A DNA stretch of 64,000 nt from Candidatus Planktophila versatilis (GTDB lineage: Bacteria; Actinomycetota; Actinomycetes; Nanopelagicales; Nanopelagicaceae): NCBI RefSeq assembly GCF_002288265.1, contig NZ_CP016778.1, positions 930,001 to 994,000 on the forward strand. The letters run 5' to 3'. Below the pieces are notes generated by a model that was given only the letters and a program-made list of their open reading frames with translations, was not told the origin of the DNA and ran no database searches. The translations under genes and the position numbers were made by a program. Positions 37,020 to 46,033 of this stretch are shown piece after piece. Position 1 is the stretch's first letter. The number at the start of each line of letters is the position of its first letter.

Positions 37020-37655
37020 ATGACTACCGAAACTGCATCTGCACATAATTCGCGTTCAGATAAATCACGCCTGCCGCGCGACGAGCGACGAGCGATTTTG
37101 CTCTCGGCGGCTCTTGAAGTCTTCACAGCTGCTGGATATCACTCAGCGGCGATGGATGAGATAGCAGACCGAGCCAATGTCAGTAAGCCAGTTCTCTACC
37201 AGCACTTTCCCTCAAAACTAGATCTCTATCTCGCCGTTCTTGACCTTCACATTGATTCTCTGGTCTTTGAACTTCAGAAAGCTATCTCTTCAACTCCAGA
37301 TAATAAGCAACGCGTGCATGTGACTATTGATGCTTACTTTAATTTTATTGAAAATGAGGGAGAGGCATTTCGCCTCCTCTTTGAAAGTGATATGAACGTT
37401 GAGCCTCAAGTTCGCGAGCGACTTAATCGCATGACCTATGACTGCGCCGCCGCGGTCAGTGGTGTGATCGCCAATGACACCGGACTTCCTCGTGAGGAAG
37501 CGATGATGCTCGGCGTTGGATTAATTGGCTATGTTCAAGTCACAGCTCGTCATTGGCTGGAAAGAGATGGAAAACTCACTCGCCAACAAGCGATAGAACT
37601 CGTTGAGAACCTCATGTGGCGGGGAATTTCTGGATTTCCCCGTACTGAACTCTGA
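37020..37655 (+). CDS. TetR-family transcriptional regulator
   Basis: 211 residues. The N-terminal helix-turn-helix reads ILLSAALEVFTAAGYHSAAMDEIADRANVSKPVLYQHFPSK (about 23-65), typical of TetR/AcrR. The ligand-binding half is helical with no recognisable effector. The position beside moeZ and before DUF3107 and the helicase matches Rv3208. It may autoregulate through the divergent 56-base region (inference). Confidence 0.9.
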   Translation: MTTETASAHNSRSDKSRLPRDERRAILLSAALEVFTAAGYHSAAMDEIADRANVSKPVLYQHFPSKLDLYLAVLDLHIDSLVFELQKAISSTPDNKQRVHVTIDAYFNFIENEGEAFRLLFESDMNVEPQVRERLNRMTYDCAAAVSGVIANDTGLPREEAMMLGVGLIGYVQVTARHWLERDGKLTRQQAIELVENLMWRGISGFPRTEL

Positions 37656-37658
37656 CTC

Positions 37659-37664
37659 TAAGAT
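37659..37664 (+). promoter_or_regulatory. -10 box TAAGAT, leaderless start of the DUF3107 gene
   Basis: TAAGAT ends six bases before ATG 37671 and begins in the gap after tetR. Confidence 0.5.
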
Positions 37665-37670
37665 AGGGCT

Positions 37671-37922
37671 ATGAGCACAAAGAAATCAGATAAGGCATCA
37701 CAAGTTCGCATCTCCATTACACATGTCAGCAGCGAGCTCTCCTTTGAATGCCCAATGGCTCCCGAAGCGATCAAGGCCGCAGTCACCGCTGCGCTTTCAT
37801 CAGCTACTCCCCTTGTTCTTTCAGATGTTCGCGGCCATGAAGTTATCGTGCCGGCAGAGAAAATTGGCTATGTAGAAATCGGGCAACCAACCGAGCGTCG
37901 CGTCGGTTTCGGTGCCAACTAA
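37671..37922 (+). CDS. DUF3107 family protein (TB9.4-like)
   Basis: 83 residues. The pattern VRISITHVSSELSFECPMAPEAIKAAV followed by VIVPAEKIGYVEIG is that of the small actinobacterial DUF3107 proteins. The last residues RRVGFGAN are characteristic. No catalytic or membrane feature is visible, and the function is unknown. Its TAA stop directly abuts the GTG start of the helicase gene, so they are co-translated. Confidence 0.88.
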   Translation: MSTKKSDKASQVRISITHVSSELSFECPMAPEAIKAAVTAALSSATPLVLSDVRGHEVIVPAEKIGYVEIGQPTERRVGFGAN

Positions 37923-39248
37923 GTGTCGATAACTTTCGCAGACTTACCACTTCGCAAAGAGACAATCGATGCGCTCAATGAACATGGCTTTACTTCACCT
38001 TTTCCTATTCAAGAGATGGTCATGCCTATTGCACTTGCCGATGGCGATGTGATTGGTCAAGCAAAGACCGGTACCGGTAAGACCCTCGCATTTGGAATTC
38101 CAGTCATTGAGCGCGTGATTGCACCCAATGATGCTGATTGGTCACAACTAGCTAATCAGGGGCATCCGCAAGTTCTCATTGTTGTTCCAACGCGCGAGCT
38201 CTGCGTTCAGGTCACCAAAGATATTGAAGAGCTCTCCTTCAACCGCGGAATTCGCACTTTGGCTGTCTACGGCGGCCGGGCATTTGAACCACAGATTGAA
38301 GCGCTACAAAAGGGCGTCGAGATTGTGGTGGGAACCCCAGGTCGCTTATTAGATTTATATCGTCAAGGACAACTCACGCTGAAGAACGTTTCGCGAGTAG
38401 TTCTGGATGAAGCTGATGAAATGCTTGATCTCGGTTTCTTACCTGATGTTGAGAAAATCTTTACTAGTACTCCTGCTCGCCAGCAGACGATGCTCTTTTC
38501 AGCGACCATGCCCGGGGACATCATTGCTTTAGCACGTCGTTTCATGAACCAGCCTGTGCACATTCGCACGCAAGATAATGAGGATGAAGGCGCAGTTGTC
38601 TCTCGCATTGTGCAGCACGTGATCCGCGCGCACGCCATGGATAAAATCGAGCTACTTGGACGCATTCTTCAAGCCAATGGTCGCGGGCCAACTATTGTCT
38701 TTTGTCGCACCAAGCGCACCGCACAGAAGACATCAGATGAGTTAGTAGAGCGTGGATTTAACGCGGCAACTATCCACGGTGATCTCGGGCAATCTGCGCG
38801 CGAAAAGGCGCTCAATGATTTCAAGGCTGGTAAATCAGATGTCCTGATTGCAACAGATGTTGCAGCACGTGGAATTGATATCGATGGTATTACTCACGTC
38901 ATTAATTACCAATGCCCAGAAGATGAGAAGACATATGTGCACCGCATTGGTCGTACTGCGCGAGCCGGCGCCCACGGTATTTCAGTAACCTTCGTTGACT
39001 GGGATGATCTCGCGCGTTGGAAGATGATTGATACCGCACTCAAATTAGGTCTAGCAGAACCACTTGAAACATATTCCTCTTCAGATCACTTATATGAAAT
39101 GCTCGACATTCCGCGCGATTCAACTGGAAGTCTCAAGAAGGTGCGTGCACCCAAGGTTGAGAAAGCTACTCCGGCAAAGAGTGCTCCAAAGAGTTCAGCT
39201 CCACAGGTAAAACGCGAACGCACTCGGACTAAGCGAATATCTAGCTAA
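37923..39248 (+). CDS. DEAD-box RNA helicase (RhlE-like)
   Basis: 441 residues. All DEAD-box motifs are present: AKTGTGKT (I), PTRELCVQ (Ia), DEADEMLD (II), SAT (III), ARGIDIDGI (V) and HRIGRTARAG (VI). The C-terminal tail (about 395-441) is basic and Lys/Ser/Pro-rich, fitting RNA binding and cold-linked ribosome or mRNA remodelling. The GTG start follows the upstream stop without a gap. It overlaps the marC stop by four bases at the 3' end. Confidence 0.95.
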   Translation: MSITFADLPLRKETIDALNEHGFTSPFPIQEMVMPIALADGDVIGQAKTGTGKTLAFGIPVIERVIAPNDADWSQLANQGHPQVLIVVPTRELCVQVTKDIEELSFNRGIRTLAVYGGRAFEPQIEALQKGVEIVVGTPGRLLDLYRQGQLTLKNVSRVVLDEADEMLDLGFLPDVEKIFTSTPARQQTMLFSATMPGDIIALARRFMNQPVHIRTQDNEDEGAVVSRIVQHVIRAHAMDKIELLGRILQANGRGPTIVFCRTKRTAQKTSDELVERGFNAATIHGDLGQSAREKALNDFKAGKSDVLIATDVAARGIDIDGITHVINYQCPEDEKTYVHRIGRTARAGAHGISVTFVDWDDLARWKMIDTALKLGLAEPLETYSSSDHLYEMLDIPRDSTGSLKKVRAPKVEKATPAKSAPKSSAPQVKRERTRTKRISS

Positions 39249-39856
39249 TTTGCGGTAAATGCCTTGATTGCATTTGCCAACATCTGTACTGCAATTGCCG
39301 CAAGTAGTAACCCAGCGATACTTGCCAACAATGTGACCCCAGCATCTTTAATTACACCAACAATCTTGGTCGATGCCATCAGAACTGTTCCGATGATTAG
39401 GTGCACCGCAACTATTGCCACGGCTAATCCTATGAACTGCGCAGTTGAGTCTGCCTTCTGCACATAAATCATGGTTGCAACGATTGCTCCAGGGCCAGCA
39501 AGGAGTGGAGTACCAAGTGGCACCATTCCGATATTGGAACTTTTCTGATCAGCTCCACCTTTTGATGTGCCAGTGAGAAGTTGTAATGAGACATAGAGGA
39601 GAAGTAACCCTCCAGCTGCCTGCAGCGCCTCGATAGAGACATTCATATATTCCAGAATGAACTGCCCGAAGAAAGCAAAACTAGCAATAACAAAGAGTGA
39701 AACAGCTGCTGCCTGCCACGCTAAACGCACTCGCTCGCGTGGCGATTTATCTCCTACCAAACCAAGAAATATTGGCGTAGCTCCTGGTGGATCCATAATG
39801 ACAAAGAGTGTGACAAAAGCTTGCGTGGCAAAGGTAATTGTTCCCATTGAATTCAT
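39245..39856 (-). CDS. MarC family integral membrane protein
   Basis: 203 residues with six hydrophobic helices, the family motif FVIMDPPGATPIFLGL near the N-terminus, and PLLAGPGAIVATMIY. MarC proteins have no established transport substrate despite the old multiple-antibiotic-resistance name. The ATG at 39856 forms an ATGA overlap with the PHP gene, which excludes the longer upstream start. It is the last gene of an EamA-PHP-marC operon. Confidence 0.88.
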   Translation of the reverse strand: MNSMGTITFATQAFVTLFVIMDPPGATPIFLGLVGDKSPRERVRLAWQAAAVSLFVIASFAFFGQFILEYMNVSIEALQAAGGLLLLYVSLQLLTGTSKGGADQKSSNIGMVPLGTPLLAGPGAIVATMIYVQKADSTAQFIGLAVAIVAVHLIIGTVLMASTKIVGVIKDAGVTLLASIAGLLLAAIAVQMLANAIKAFTAN

Positions 39857-40698
39857 ACTCGTACCACCCTTCGTGCATCTGCTTGCGCTTCTAAGGCTTC
39901 CCATTGTGCCGCAAGTGTTGTGTTCTCTGCCATTGCATTAAGTTTTCCGGTGCCGTGATAATCACTTGATCCAGTGATAACAAGGTTGAGCTCCTGTGCT
40001 ATTTCACGCAGAGTTTTGCGCTCCTCTGCATTTTGATCACGATGGTCTACCTCAATGCCATTAAGCCCCGCAGCAACCAAATCAGCAAATGTCTCTGATG
40101 TAATGATTTGCCCTCGGCGCGATGCAAAAGGATGAGCAATGACTGCCACTCCCCCCGCTGCATGAATTGCGCGAATTGCTTCGACCGGAGTGGGCGCAGC
40201 GTGAGTTACATAGTATTTGGATTCATTGTTGAGCAAGTTTAAGAAAGCTTCATCCCGGCTTGCGACTACTCCTTTGCGCACAAGTGCATCTGCTAGGTGT
40301 GGTCTACCCACTGTGGCACCTGCTGGAGTCTGCGCCTGCACATCCGCTAGCGAAATATCAATGCCATCAGCTCGCAGGAGTTCAACCATTTTTCGCATTC
40401 TAGGTATACGGGTATCGCGTGAATCAGCAAGAATTTGTTGAATCGCAGCGTTTTCGCCATCAAAGAGAAGTCCGAGCATGTGCACGCTAATTCCATCTGA
40501 AGTCAGGCAAGAAATTTCTGCACCTAAGACAAGTTCAATTTGAGGTTGCAGCGCGGTAATTGCTTCACTCCATCCAGCAGTGGAATCATGATCGGTGATA
40601 GCAAGAGTGGTAACGCCAGTAGAAAGTGCTTTCTTCACTAGCGCGAATGGGGAATCAGTACCGTCGCTACAGGTTGTGTGAGTGTGTAGGTCTATCAC
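39853..40698 (-). CDS. PHP-domain phosphoesterase (nucleoside bisphosphate phosphatase-like)
   Basis: 281 residues with a PHP metal site: DLHTHTTCSDG at the start, ITDHDS, HPFASRRG, and GSSDYHG near the C-terminus. Such proteins (YciV/RnaM-like) act on 3',5'-nucleoside bisphosphates or short 5' RNA ends, releasing phosphate or nucleotides. The exact substrate is not decided here. It overlaps EamA and marC by four bases each, so all three are co-translated. Confidence 0.85.
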   Translation of the reverse strand: MIDLHTHTTCSDGTDSPFALVKKALSTGVTTLAITDHDSTAGWSEAITALQPQIELVLGAEISCLTSDGISVHMLGLLFDGENAAIQQILADSRDTRIPRMRKMVELLRADGIDISLADVQAQTPAGATVGRPHLADALVRKGVVASRDEAFLNLLNNESKYYVTHAAPTPVEAIRAIHAAGGVAVIAHPFASRRGQIITSETFADLVAAGLNGIEVDHRDQNAEERKTLREIAQELNLVITGSSDYHGTGKLNAMAENTTLAAQWEALEAQADARRVVRV

Positions 40699-41615
40699 AG
40701 TTCCACGCTACTCTCTTTTGTATTCCTTAATACAACAAGTCCACAACCAAGCAGAATAAGAACTACTCCAGGAATAATACTTAAAGTTGGTTGCTTGCCA
40801 ATGTCAAAGATGAAGGCGAGAATTGCTGCTACAGGTACTTCAAAGAAGACAATCATCGAAACAATTGCAGGAGATACCCGCTTAAGCGTTGAGTTAAATA
40901 CCGTGTGGCCAAGGAGTTGCGCTCCCAAAATCAGACCCAGCAGGATCCACCATTCTCTGGCTGAAAAATGAATCACTTCATAGCCAAGGAGTAAGGCCAT
41001 CGGTAGTGCGGTAATTGAACATACGAAGTAACAAATAGTCGTATAAGACGTTGTTTCCATTTGCTGCTGTGCGCGCGAACCTACCAACATATAGGCAGCA
41101 GCGAGTGCACCGGCTATCAACGCTGCCAGATCTCCTAAGAATGATTTTTTATCCAGTTGCAAGTCAACGCCCGTCACAAGAAGTACGCCGAGAAAACTAA
41201 TAAACATTCCAACCCATGCTTTACCTGGAATGTGGCCCCCTGTGAGTTTTACAAAGAAGGCGGCATAGATAGGTTGTGTTGCAGCCAGGGCTGTACCTGC
41301 TGCAACACTTGTCATACGCATTGATAAAAAGAATCCTACAAAGTGCAGTGCGAGCAACACTCCCGCAAGTGCAGCTAATTGAACACCTGTGCGAGTGACT
41401 TTATGTCGCAGTGCAAATGGCAGAGTAAGTAGCGCGCCTCCGAAATTTCGCCAGAAAATCAATGTGGGTACCGGCATCGCACTCATTGCAATTAGGGGCC
41501 CTGAGGAGCCGACTCCACATACTCCGATAATGAGGCGAATCAGGTCGGGGCGTGCAGGCATCTGAGTGTGGTTATCGATACCTATGCCGGCCGATGATTT
41601 CCCAGATGACTCCAT
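40695..41615 (-). CDS. EamA/DMT-family transporter
   Basis: 306 residues with about ten hydrophobic helices in two EamA repeats (about 25-150 and 165-300). A short polar N-terminus is followed by PDLIRLIIGVCGVGSSGPL. The family exports amino acids and metabolites; the substrate is unknown. TAGGTT six bases before the ATG (41622-41627) gives a leaderless mRNA. It leads an operon with the PHP and marC genes and is divergent from the MgtE-N gene. Confidence 0.85.
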   Translation of the reverse strand: MESSGKSSAGIGIDNHTQMPARPDLIRLIIGVCGVGSSGPLIAMSAMPVPTLIFWRNFGGALLTLPFALRHKVTRTGVQLAALAGVLLALHFVGFFLSMRMTSVAAGTALAATQPIYAAFFVKLTGGHIPGKAWVGMFISFLGVLLVTGVDLQLDKKSFLGDLAALIAGALAAAYMLVGSRAQQQMETTSYTTICYFVCSITALPMALLLGYEVIHFSAREWWILLGLILGAQLLGHTVFNSTLKRVSPAIVSMIVFFEVPVAAILAFIFDIGKQPTLSIIPGVVLILLGCGLVVLRNTKESSVEL

Positions 41616-41621
41616 TGCGCA

Positions 41622-41627
41622 AACCTA
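41622..41627 (-). promoter_or_regulatory. -10 box TAGGTT, leaderless start of the EamA-PHP-marC operon
   Basis: TAGGTT ends six bases before the ATG at 41615. Its divergent counterpart is at 41645-41650. Confidence 0.5.
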
Positions 41628-41644
41628 GCCGATAGGTCACCCGT

Positions 41645-41650
41645 TACTCT
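41645..41650 (+). promoter_or_regulatory. -10 box TACTCT, leaderless start of the MgtE-N/CBS gene
   Basis: TACTCT ends six bases before the ATG at 41657. Confidence 0.5.
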
Positions 41651-41656
41651 TATCCC

Positions 41657-42976
41657 ATGAGCGGAAATAACAGCAATCGAATATTTCTCGCCCGCTTAGC
41701 CGGAACTGCAGTTTTTGACCCTAACGGTGATCCAGTCGGCAAGGTGCGCGATGCTGTGGCGACCCTGCGTTCTAATAACCAATCACCGCGCATTCTAGGT
41801 TTAGTAGTTGAAGTACCACTTCGCCGTCGTGTATTCGTTCCAATCACCCGTGTGACATCAATTGAATCAGGCGCCGTTGTGATTACTGGGCTTCTTAATA
41901 TGCGCCGCTTTGATACCCGCACTGGTGAATTACTCGTACTAGGTGATCTACTCGACCGCACCATCACAGTGATTGAAGATAATGAAGCTGTGCTTGTGGA
42001 AGATATGGCGATGGAGCAGAACCGCACCGGCGATTGGCTCATCACTCGCGTTCACATAATGCGAAAAGGCCATGGCTTCCGCCGTAAAGGAGCAACATCA
42101 ACTCTTGCATGGGAAGATGTCACCGGCTTTGCACAACACGAATCAAATCAAGGTGTTGCAAATTTGCTTTCAACGTTAAGTAATCTGCGTGCGGCAGATT
42201 TAGCTGCCGTGATTCAAGACTTGGCACCTAAACGCCGCGTTGAAGTTGCGCGTGCACTCAATGACGAACGTCTTGCCGATGTTCTAGAAGAAATGGATGA
42301 GGCAGAGCGCGTGGCTCTCCTTGCTGAACTCGAAGGTGAACGCGCTGCCGATGTACTGGAGGAGATGGATCCTGATGACGCAGCAGACTTGTTGCGCGAA
42401 ATCGGTGAAGAACGTGCACAAGAACTAATTAACTTGATGGACCCGGAAGATGCGGAAGATGTATTGCGGTTAATGACATATGAGGATTACTCAGCCGGTG
42501 GAATGATGACGACAGAGCCAATCGTGATGTCAGCTGATTACACCGTTGCTGATGCACTGGCAGCCGTGCGTCAGAGTGAAATCTCACCTGCGCTAGCATC
42601 ACAAGTATTTATCGCCCGCCAACCACTAGAAACACCTACTGGGCGATTTATCGGAATGGTGCACTACCAGCGACTACTGCGTGAGCGTCCATCAACGCTC
42701 TTGGGATCGATCGTTGATACCAATACCCAAGGCGTAAACCCCGATGCCTCTTTACATGCTGTTTCCTCATACTTAGCTAGTTATAACTTGCTCTCCCTGC
42801 CGGTTATCGATGCAAATGATCGCCTGCTTGGCGCAGTAACGGTCGATGACGTCCTAGACCACTTGCTTCCTGAAAACTGGCGACATGACCACCGAGATTC
42901 AGCAACAACAACTGCCGCCCTTGAAAGTATTGATACAAGTTTTGAAGATTCACACGATGTACCGAAGGAGCTCTGA
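41657..42976 (+). CDS. Soluble MgtE N-domain/CBS protein with PRC-barrel
   Basis: 439 residues, all soluble. An N-terminal PRC-barrel-like segment (about 6-90) is followed by the acidic MgtE_N helical repeat (about 155-260, with ADVLEEMDPDDAADLLREIG-type repeats). Two CBS domains follow (about 265-400), the second ending in GAVTVDDVLDHLLPENW. The MgtE transmembrane pore is absent. In MgtE the N and CBS domains sense Mg2+, so a regulatory or sensor role is likely. A short His-rich tail is followed by an ATGA overlap with DUF1003. Confidence 0.85.
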   Translation: MSGNNSNRIFLARLAGTAVFDPNGDPVGKVRDAVATLRSNNQSPRILGLVVEVPLRRRVFVPITRVTSIESGAVVITGLLNMRRFDTRTGELLVLGDLLDRTITVIEDNEAVLVEDMAMEQNRTGDWLITRVHIMRKGHGFRRKGATSTLAWEDVTGFAQHESNQGVANLLSTLSNLRAADLAAVIQDLAPKRRVEVARALNDERLADVLEEMDEAERVALLAELEGERAADVLEEMDPDDAADLLREIGEERAQELINLMDPEDAEDVLRLMTYEDYSAGGMMTTEPIVMSADYTVADALAAVRQSEISPALASQVFIARQPLETPTGRFIGMVHYQRLLRERPSTLLGSIVDTNTQGVNPDASLHAVSSYLASYNLLSLPVIDANDRLLGAVTVDDVLDHLLPENWRHDHRDSATTTAALESIDTSFEDSHDVPKEL

Positions 42977-43473
42977 TGATGGCACGTAACAATGGTTTAG
43001 ATACCCCACGCGAGACCCGTCGATCCCTTCGCGCAAATTATGATCCGGAGGCATTCGGTCGCCTTTCCGAGAAGTTTGCTCGTTTCTTAGGCACTGCTCG
43101 CTTCTTGGTATACATGACAGTCTTTGTGTTTAGTTGGGTTATCTGGAACGCGCTCGCTCCACGTGATCTTAGATTTGATGATTTTCCATTCATCTTCCTT
43201 ACTCTCATTCTCTCCTTGCAAGCCTCTTACGCTGCTCCACTTATTCTTCTTGCGCAAAATCGCCAGGCAGATAGAGATCGCATCTCACTTAACGAAGATC
43301 GCGCACAGAATGCTCGTAGTATCGCCGACACTGAGTATCTGACGCGTGAACTGGCAAGCCTAAGAATTGCACTAGGTGATGTTGCTACGCGCGATTACTT
43401 ACGCAATGAGCTGGGCGATCTTGCCAAAGAGATTGTGGAAGAGTTACGCAAGCCCGAGTCTGACGCCAAGTAA
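42976..43473 (+). CDS. DUF1003 family membrane protein
   Basis: 165 residues. A basic N-terminal part leads to two hydrophobic helices (about 42-62 and 72-92), followed by a helical cytoplasmic region with QNRQADRDRISL and EYLTRELASLRIALG. This is the DUF1003 pattern. Its start overlaps the MgtE-N gene, and that pairing is widespread in actinobacteria, which suggests the membrane partner of the soluble Mg2+-sensor-like protein. Its 3' end overlaps mrp by 30 bases in the opposite direction. Confidence 0.85.
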   Translation: MMARNNGLDTPRETRRSLRANYDPEAFGRLSEKFARFLGTARFLVYMTVFVFSWVIWNALAPRDLRFDDFPFIFLTLILSLQASYAAPLILLAQNRQADRDRISLNEDRAQNARSIADTEYLTRELASLRIALGDVATRDYLRNELGDLAKEIVEELRKPESDAK

Positions 43474-44562
43474 AGATTTCTCTCGCACAATCAGCTTGCC
43501 AACGATTTCGTTAATCACTTGAGCACTTGGACTTTCTGGAGCCGAAATAACTACCGGGCTTCCACCATCTCCACCTTCGCGAAGTTCAGGGCTAAATGGA
43601 ACTTTGCCGAGCAGTGGAACATCTGATCCAACCAGTTGCGATAGCCGTTTAGATGTTTCTTCTCCCCCGCCTTCGCCAAAGAGTGATGTCAGTTCACCAC
43701 ACTTGGCGCATGGATAGGCTGACATATTTTCAATCACGCCAAAAACACGTTGATGAATCTGATGGGCAATTCGCCCTGCTCGCTCTGCAACTTCGGCTGC
43801 GGCAATTTGTGGAGTTGTTACGACGACAATCTCTGATGTGGGAACTAATTGCCCCAGTGATATCGCAAGATCACCGGTTCCAGGTGGAAGATCGATAAAG
43901 AGCAGATCAAGATCGCCCCAATAGGCATCTGATAAGAGTTGTTCCAGAACGCGATGTAGAAGTGGTCCGCGATAAGCAATGGCATCAGAGCGTTCAGGTT
44001 TAAACATCTCCATCGAAACAGTCTTCACACCAAAGGATTCAAGTGGAATAAACATTTGATCTATCGCGGTGGGGCGTTGGCCTATTAATCCCATCAAGCG
44101 GGGAATTGAGTGGCCGTAGACATCAGCATCAAGAATGCCGACACGTAGCCCTCTCTGGGCAGATGCGACTGCCAAGTTTGCTGTTAGAGATGACTTTCCG
44201 ACCCCGCCTTTTCCAGATGCAACACCAATTACACGAGTAAGTGAATCAGCTTGCGCAAATGAGATAAAGCTTTCACGGCCATTACGAAGTAACTTCTTGA
44301 TATTTGCCCGCTGCTCTTCATCCATCACTCCAAAAGTAATGGAAACTTCTGAAACTCCATCAACTGCCAGAACAGCCTTCTCAATATCGGTTGTAAGGCG
44401 ATCCTTCATAGGGCACCCAGTAATGGTGAGCAGAATCTCTAGCTCGGCCGTTGTTCCATTGTGCGCAACTGATTTCACCATGCCCAGTTCAGGTAGAGCT
44501 CGATGGAGTTCCGGGTCTTGCACGGTGGCAAGTGCTGCGTGAATGAGTTCTAAGGTGCTCAT
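43444..44562 (-). CDS. mrp: Mrp/NBP35-family iron-sulfur cluster carrier ATPase
   Basis: 372 residues. A small N-terminal MIP18/DUF59 domain (about 1-80, with VQDPELHRALPELGMV) precedes a ParA-type NTPase with SGKGGVGKSS (about 115-124), the A' motif GILDADVYGHSIP and LLFIDLPPGTGD. The CxxC metal site in YPCAKCGE binds a bridging 4Fe-4S cluster. It hands iron-sulfur clusters to apoproteins. It is the last gene of the pepA-OMT-htrA-tatB-mrp group. Confidence 0.92.
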   Translation of the reverse strand: MSTLELIHAALATVQDPELHRALPELGMVKSVAHNGTTAELEILLTITGCPMKDRLTTDIEKAVLAVDGVSEVSITFGVMDEEQRANIKKLLRNGRESFISFAQADSLTRVIGVASGKGGVGKSSLTANLAVASAQRGLRVGILDADVYGHSIPRLMGLIGQRPTAIDQMFIPLESFGVKTVSMEMFKPERSDAIAYRGPLLHRVLEQLLSDAYWGDLDLLFIDLPPGTGDLAISLGQLVPTSEIVVVTTPQIAAAEVAERAGRIAHQIHQRVFGVIENMSAYPCAKCGELTSLFGEGGGEETSKRLSQLVGSDVPLLGKVPFSPELREGGDGGSPVVISAPESPSAQVINEIVGKLIVREKSLLGVRLGLA

Positions 44563-44864
44563 AGGAGATCGGGATCGATCTGTGCTTTTGTCTTTAATTT
44601 CTTTGGATTGCTATCTTCTTCGAGAGCATTGGCTAACTGTTTTTTAATAAATGTCTTTGGGTGTAAATCAGAAGGCTGTAAATCTTCAAAACCTGGGCCT
44701 AGATTCTCTTTAAGTTCACTTGTGGCTGTGGATGCAAAATTCTTGATTTTCTTGACCATCTTTGCTGCATCAACGGCGAATTGTGGCAACTTGTCAGGAC
44801 CCAAAAGAATCATCGCAAGGAGAGCGAGCCCGATTACTTCACCAGCACCAAAGTCAAAGAACAT
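44559..44864 (-). CDS. tatB: Sec-independent protein translocase subunit TatB
   Basis: 101 residues. A short N-terminal hydrophobic helix with the GPDKLP turn (MFFDFGAGEVIGLALLAMILLGPDKLPQF) is followed by an amphipathic helix (about 25-50) and a charged tail. With TatC and TatA, TatB binds twin-arginine signal peptides. TatA could not be excluded from length alone, but the htrA-tatB-mrp order favours TatB. The start codon overlaps mrp by four bases. Confidence 0.85.
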   Translation of the reverse strand: MFFDFGAGEVIGLALLAMILLGPDKLPQFAVDAAKMVKKIKNFASTATSELKENLGPGFEDLQPSDLHPKTFIKKQLANALEEDSNPKKLKTKAQIDPDLL

Positions 44865-44884
44865 AATGTGGAAAGCCTATCTCT

Positions 44885-46006
44885 TTACTCTGATGCAGTC
44901 AGAACCAGTATGGCTCTCTTGGTCTCGGATCCACGCTTAAAGATTATCTCTACCTTATCGCCCACATTTTGCGCACGAATTGCAACAATCAACTCTTCAG
45001 CTGACCCAATCGCGCGTCCGTCAAATTCAGTGATGATATCTCCAGCCTTAAGCCCAGCTTTATCTGCGGCTCCACCTTTGACTATTGCAACACCTGTCTT
45101 TGCAATGAGAGCGCCATCGCCCCCGTTGTAGGTCATCTCAACTGAGACTCCAATAACAGGATATGTCGCTTTACCATTCTTAATTAGCTGCTCTGCTGTC
45201 TTGCGTGCTTGATTAATGGGAATCGCAAATCCAAGACCAATAGACCCGGTTTGAGACCTTGCTGAATATCCAAGGGATGCAATAGCAGAGTTCACACCAA
45301 TGACTGAACCTGTTGCATCGACTAGTGGTCCGCCTGAGTTTCCAGGGTTAATTGCCGCATCGGTTTGCAGCGCGTTGATAAATGAATTGTCTTCTCGCGA
45401 TTCTCCGGCAGTTACTGCGCGATCCTTAGCGCTAATAATGCCGAGAGTTACTGTGCCAGTGAGTCCCAGTGGTGAGCCAATAGCAATTACTGAATCGCCC
45501 ACGGCAACTTTATCGCTATCTCCGAATTGCAAGGCTTTGAGAGTTGCACCAGTAATTTTCAGAACTGCCAGATCATATGAACTATCTCGACCTACGACTT
45601 TCGCTGAATACTCAGACCCATCATTGAGACTGACTGAGATATCCCCACCACTTTCAACTGATCCAGCAATCACATGGTTATTTGTCAGGATGTAGCCAGT
45701 ACTGTCGATAACAAATCCAGAACCAGTTGCGCCACCATTTTTTGAGTTTGCCGCAATGGAGACAACTGATGGAAGAACGCGTTGGGCGATTTCGGCGACA
45801 GATCCAACCGGGCGTTCGATTGTCGATGAAGATTTAACAAGATTTACCGAGCGGCCAAAGAGCGATCCAGTAGAGGAAGCTGTAAATGTACCTGCAATAA
45901 GACCCACACCGAGGGCAAGAACGATTGCAGATTTTAGAGAGATTGTTTTATTCAAGCCTTTTGGTGCGGGCGCTTCCCACCACGGCTTGCTATCGAAATC
46001 ACTCAC
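44885..46006 (-). CDS. htrA: HtrA/DegP-like serine protease with PDZ domain
   Basis: 373 residues. A cytoplasmic N-terminus with WWEAPAPKG precedes a transmembrane helix (about 27-47). A trypsin-like domain follows with catalytic His in NNHVIAG, Asp in SYDLAVLKI and Ser in GNSGGPLV, and one PDZ domain (about 290-365) completes it. Such proteases clear misfolded exported proteins at the outer face of the membrane. The start GTG at 46006 has GAGG nearby. It lies 27 bases after the O-methyltransferase gene. Confidence 0.92.
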   Translation of the reverse strand: MSDFDSKPWWEAPAPKGLNKTISLKSAIVLALGVGLIAGTFTASSTGSLFGRSVNLVKSSSTIERPVGSVAEIAQRVLPSVVSIAANSKNGGATGSGFVIDSTGYILTNNHVIAGSVESGGDISVSLNDGSEYSAKVVGRDSSYDLAVLKITGATLKALQFGDSDKVAVGDSVIAIGSPLGLTGTVTLGIISAKDRAVTAGESREDNSFINALQTDAAINPGNSGGPLVDATGSVIGVNSAIASLGYSARSQTGSIGLGFAIPINQARKTAEQLIKNGKATYPVIGVSVEMTYNGGDGALIAKTGVAIVKGGAADKAGLKAGDIITEFDGRAIGSAEELIVAIRAQNVGDKVEIIFKRGSETKRAILVLTASE

Positions 46007-46033
46007 TTGATGAACCTCACTCTATAAATTCTG

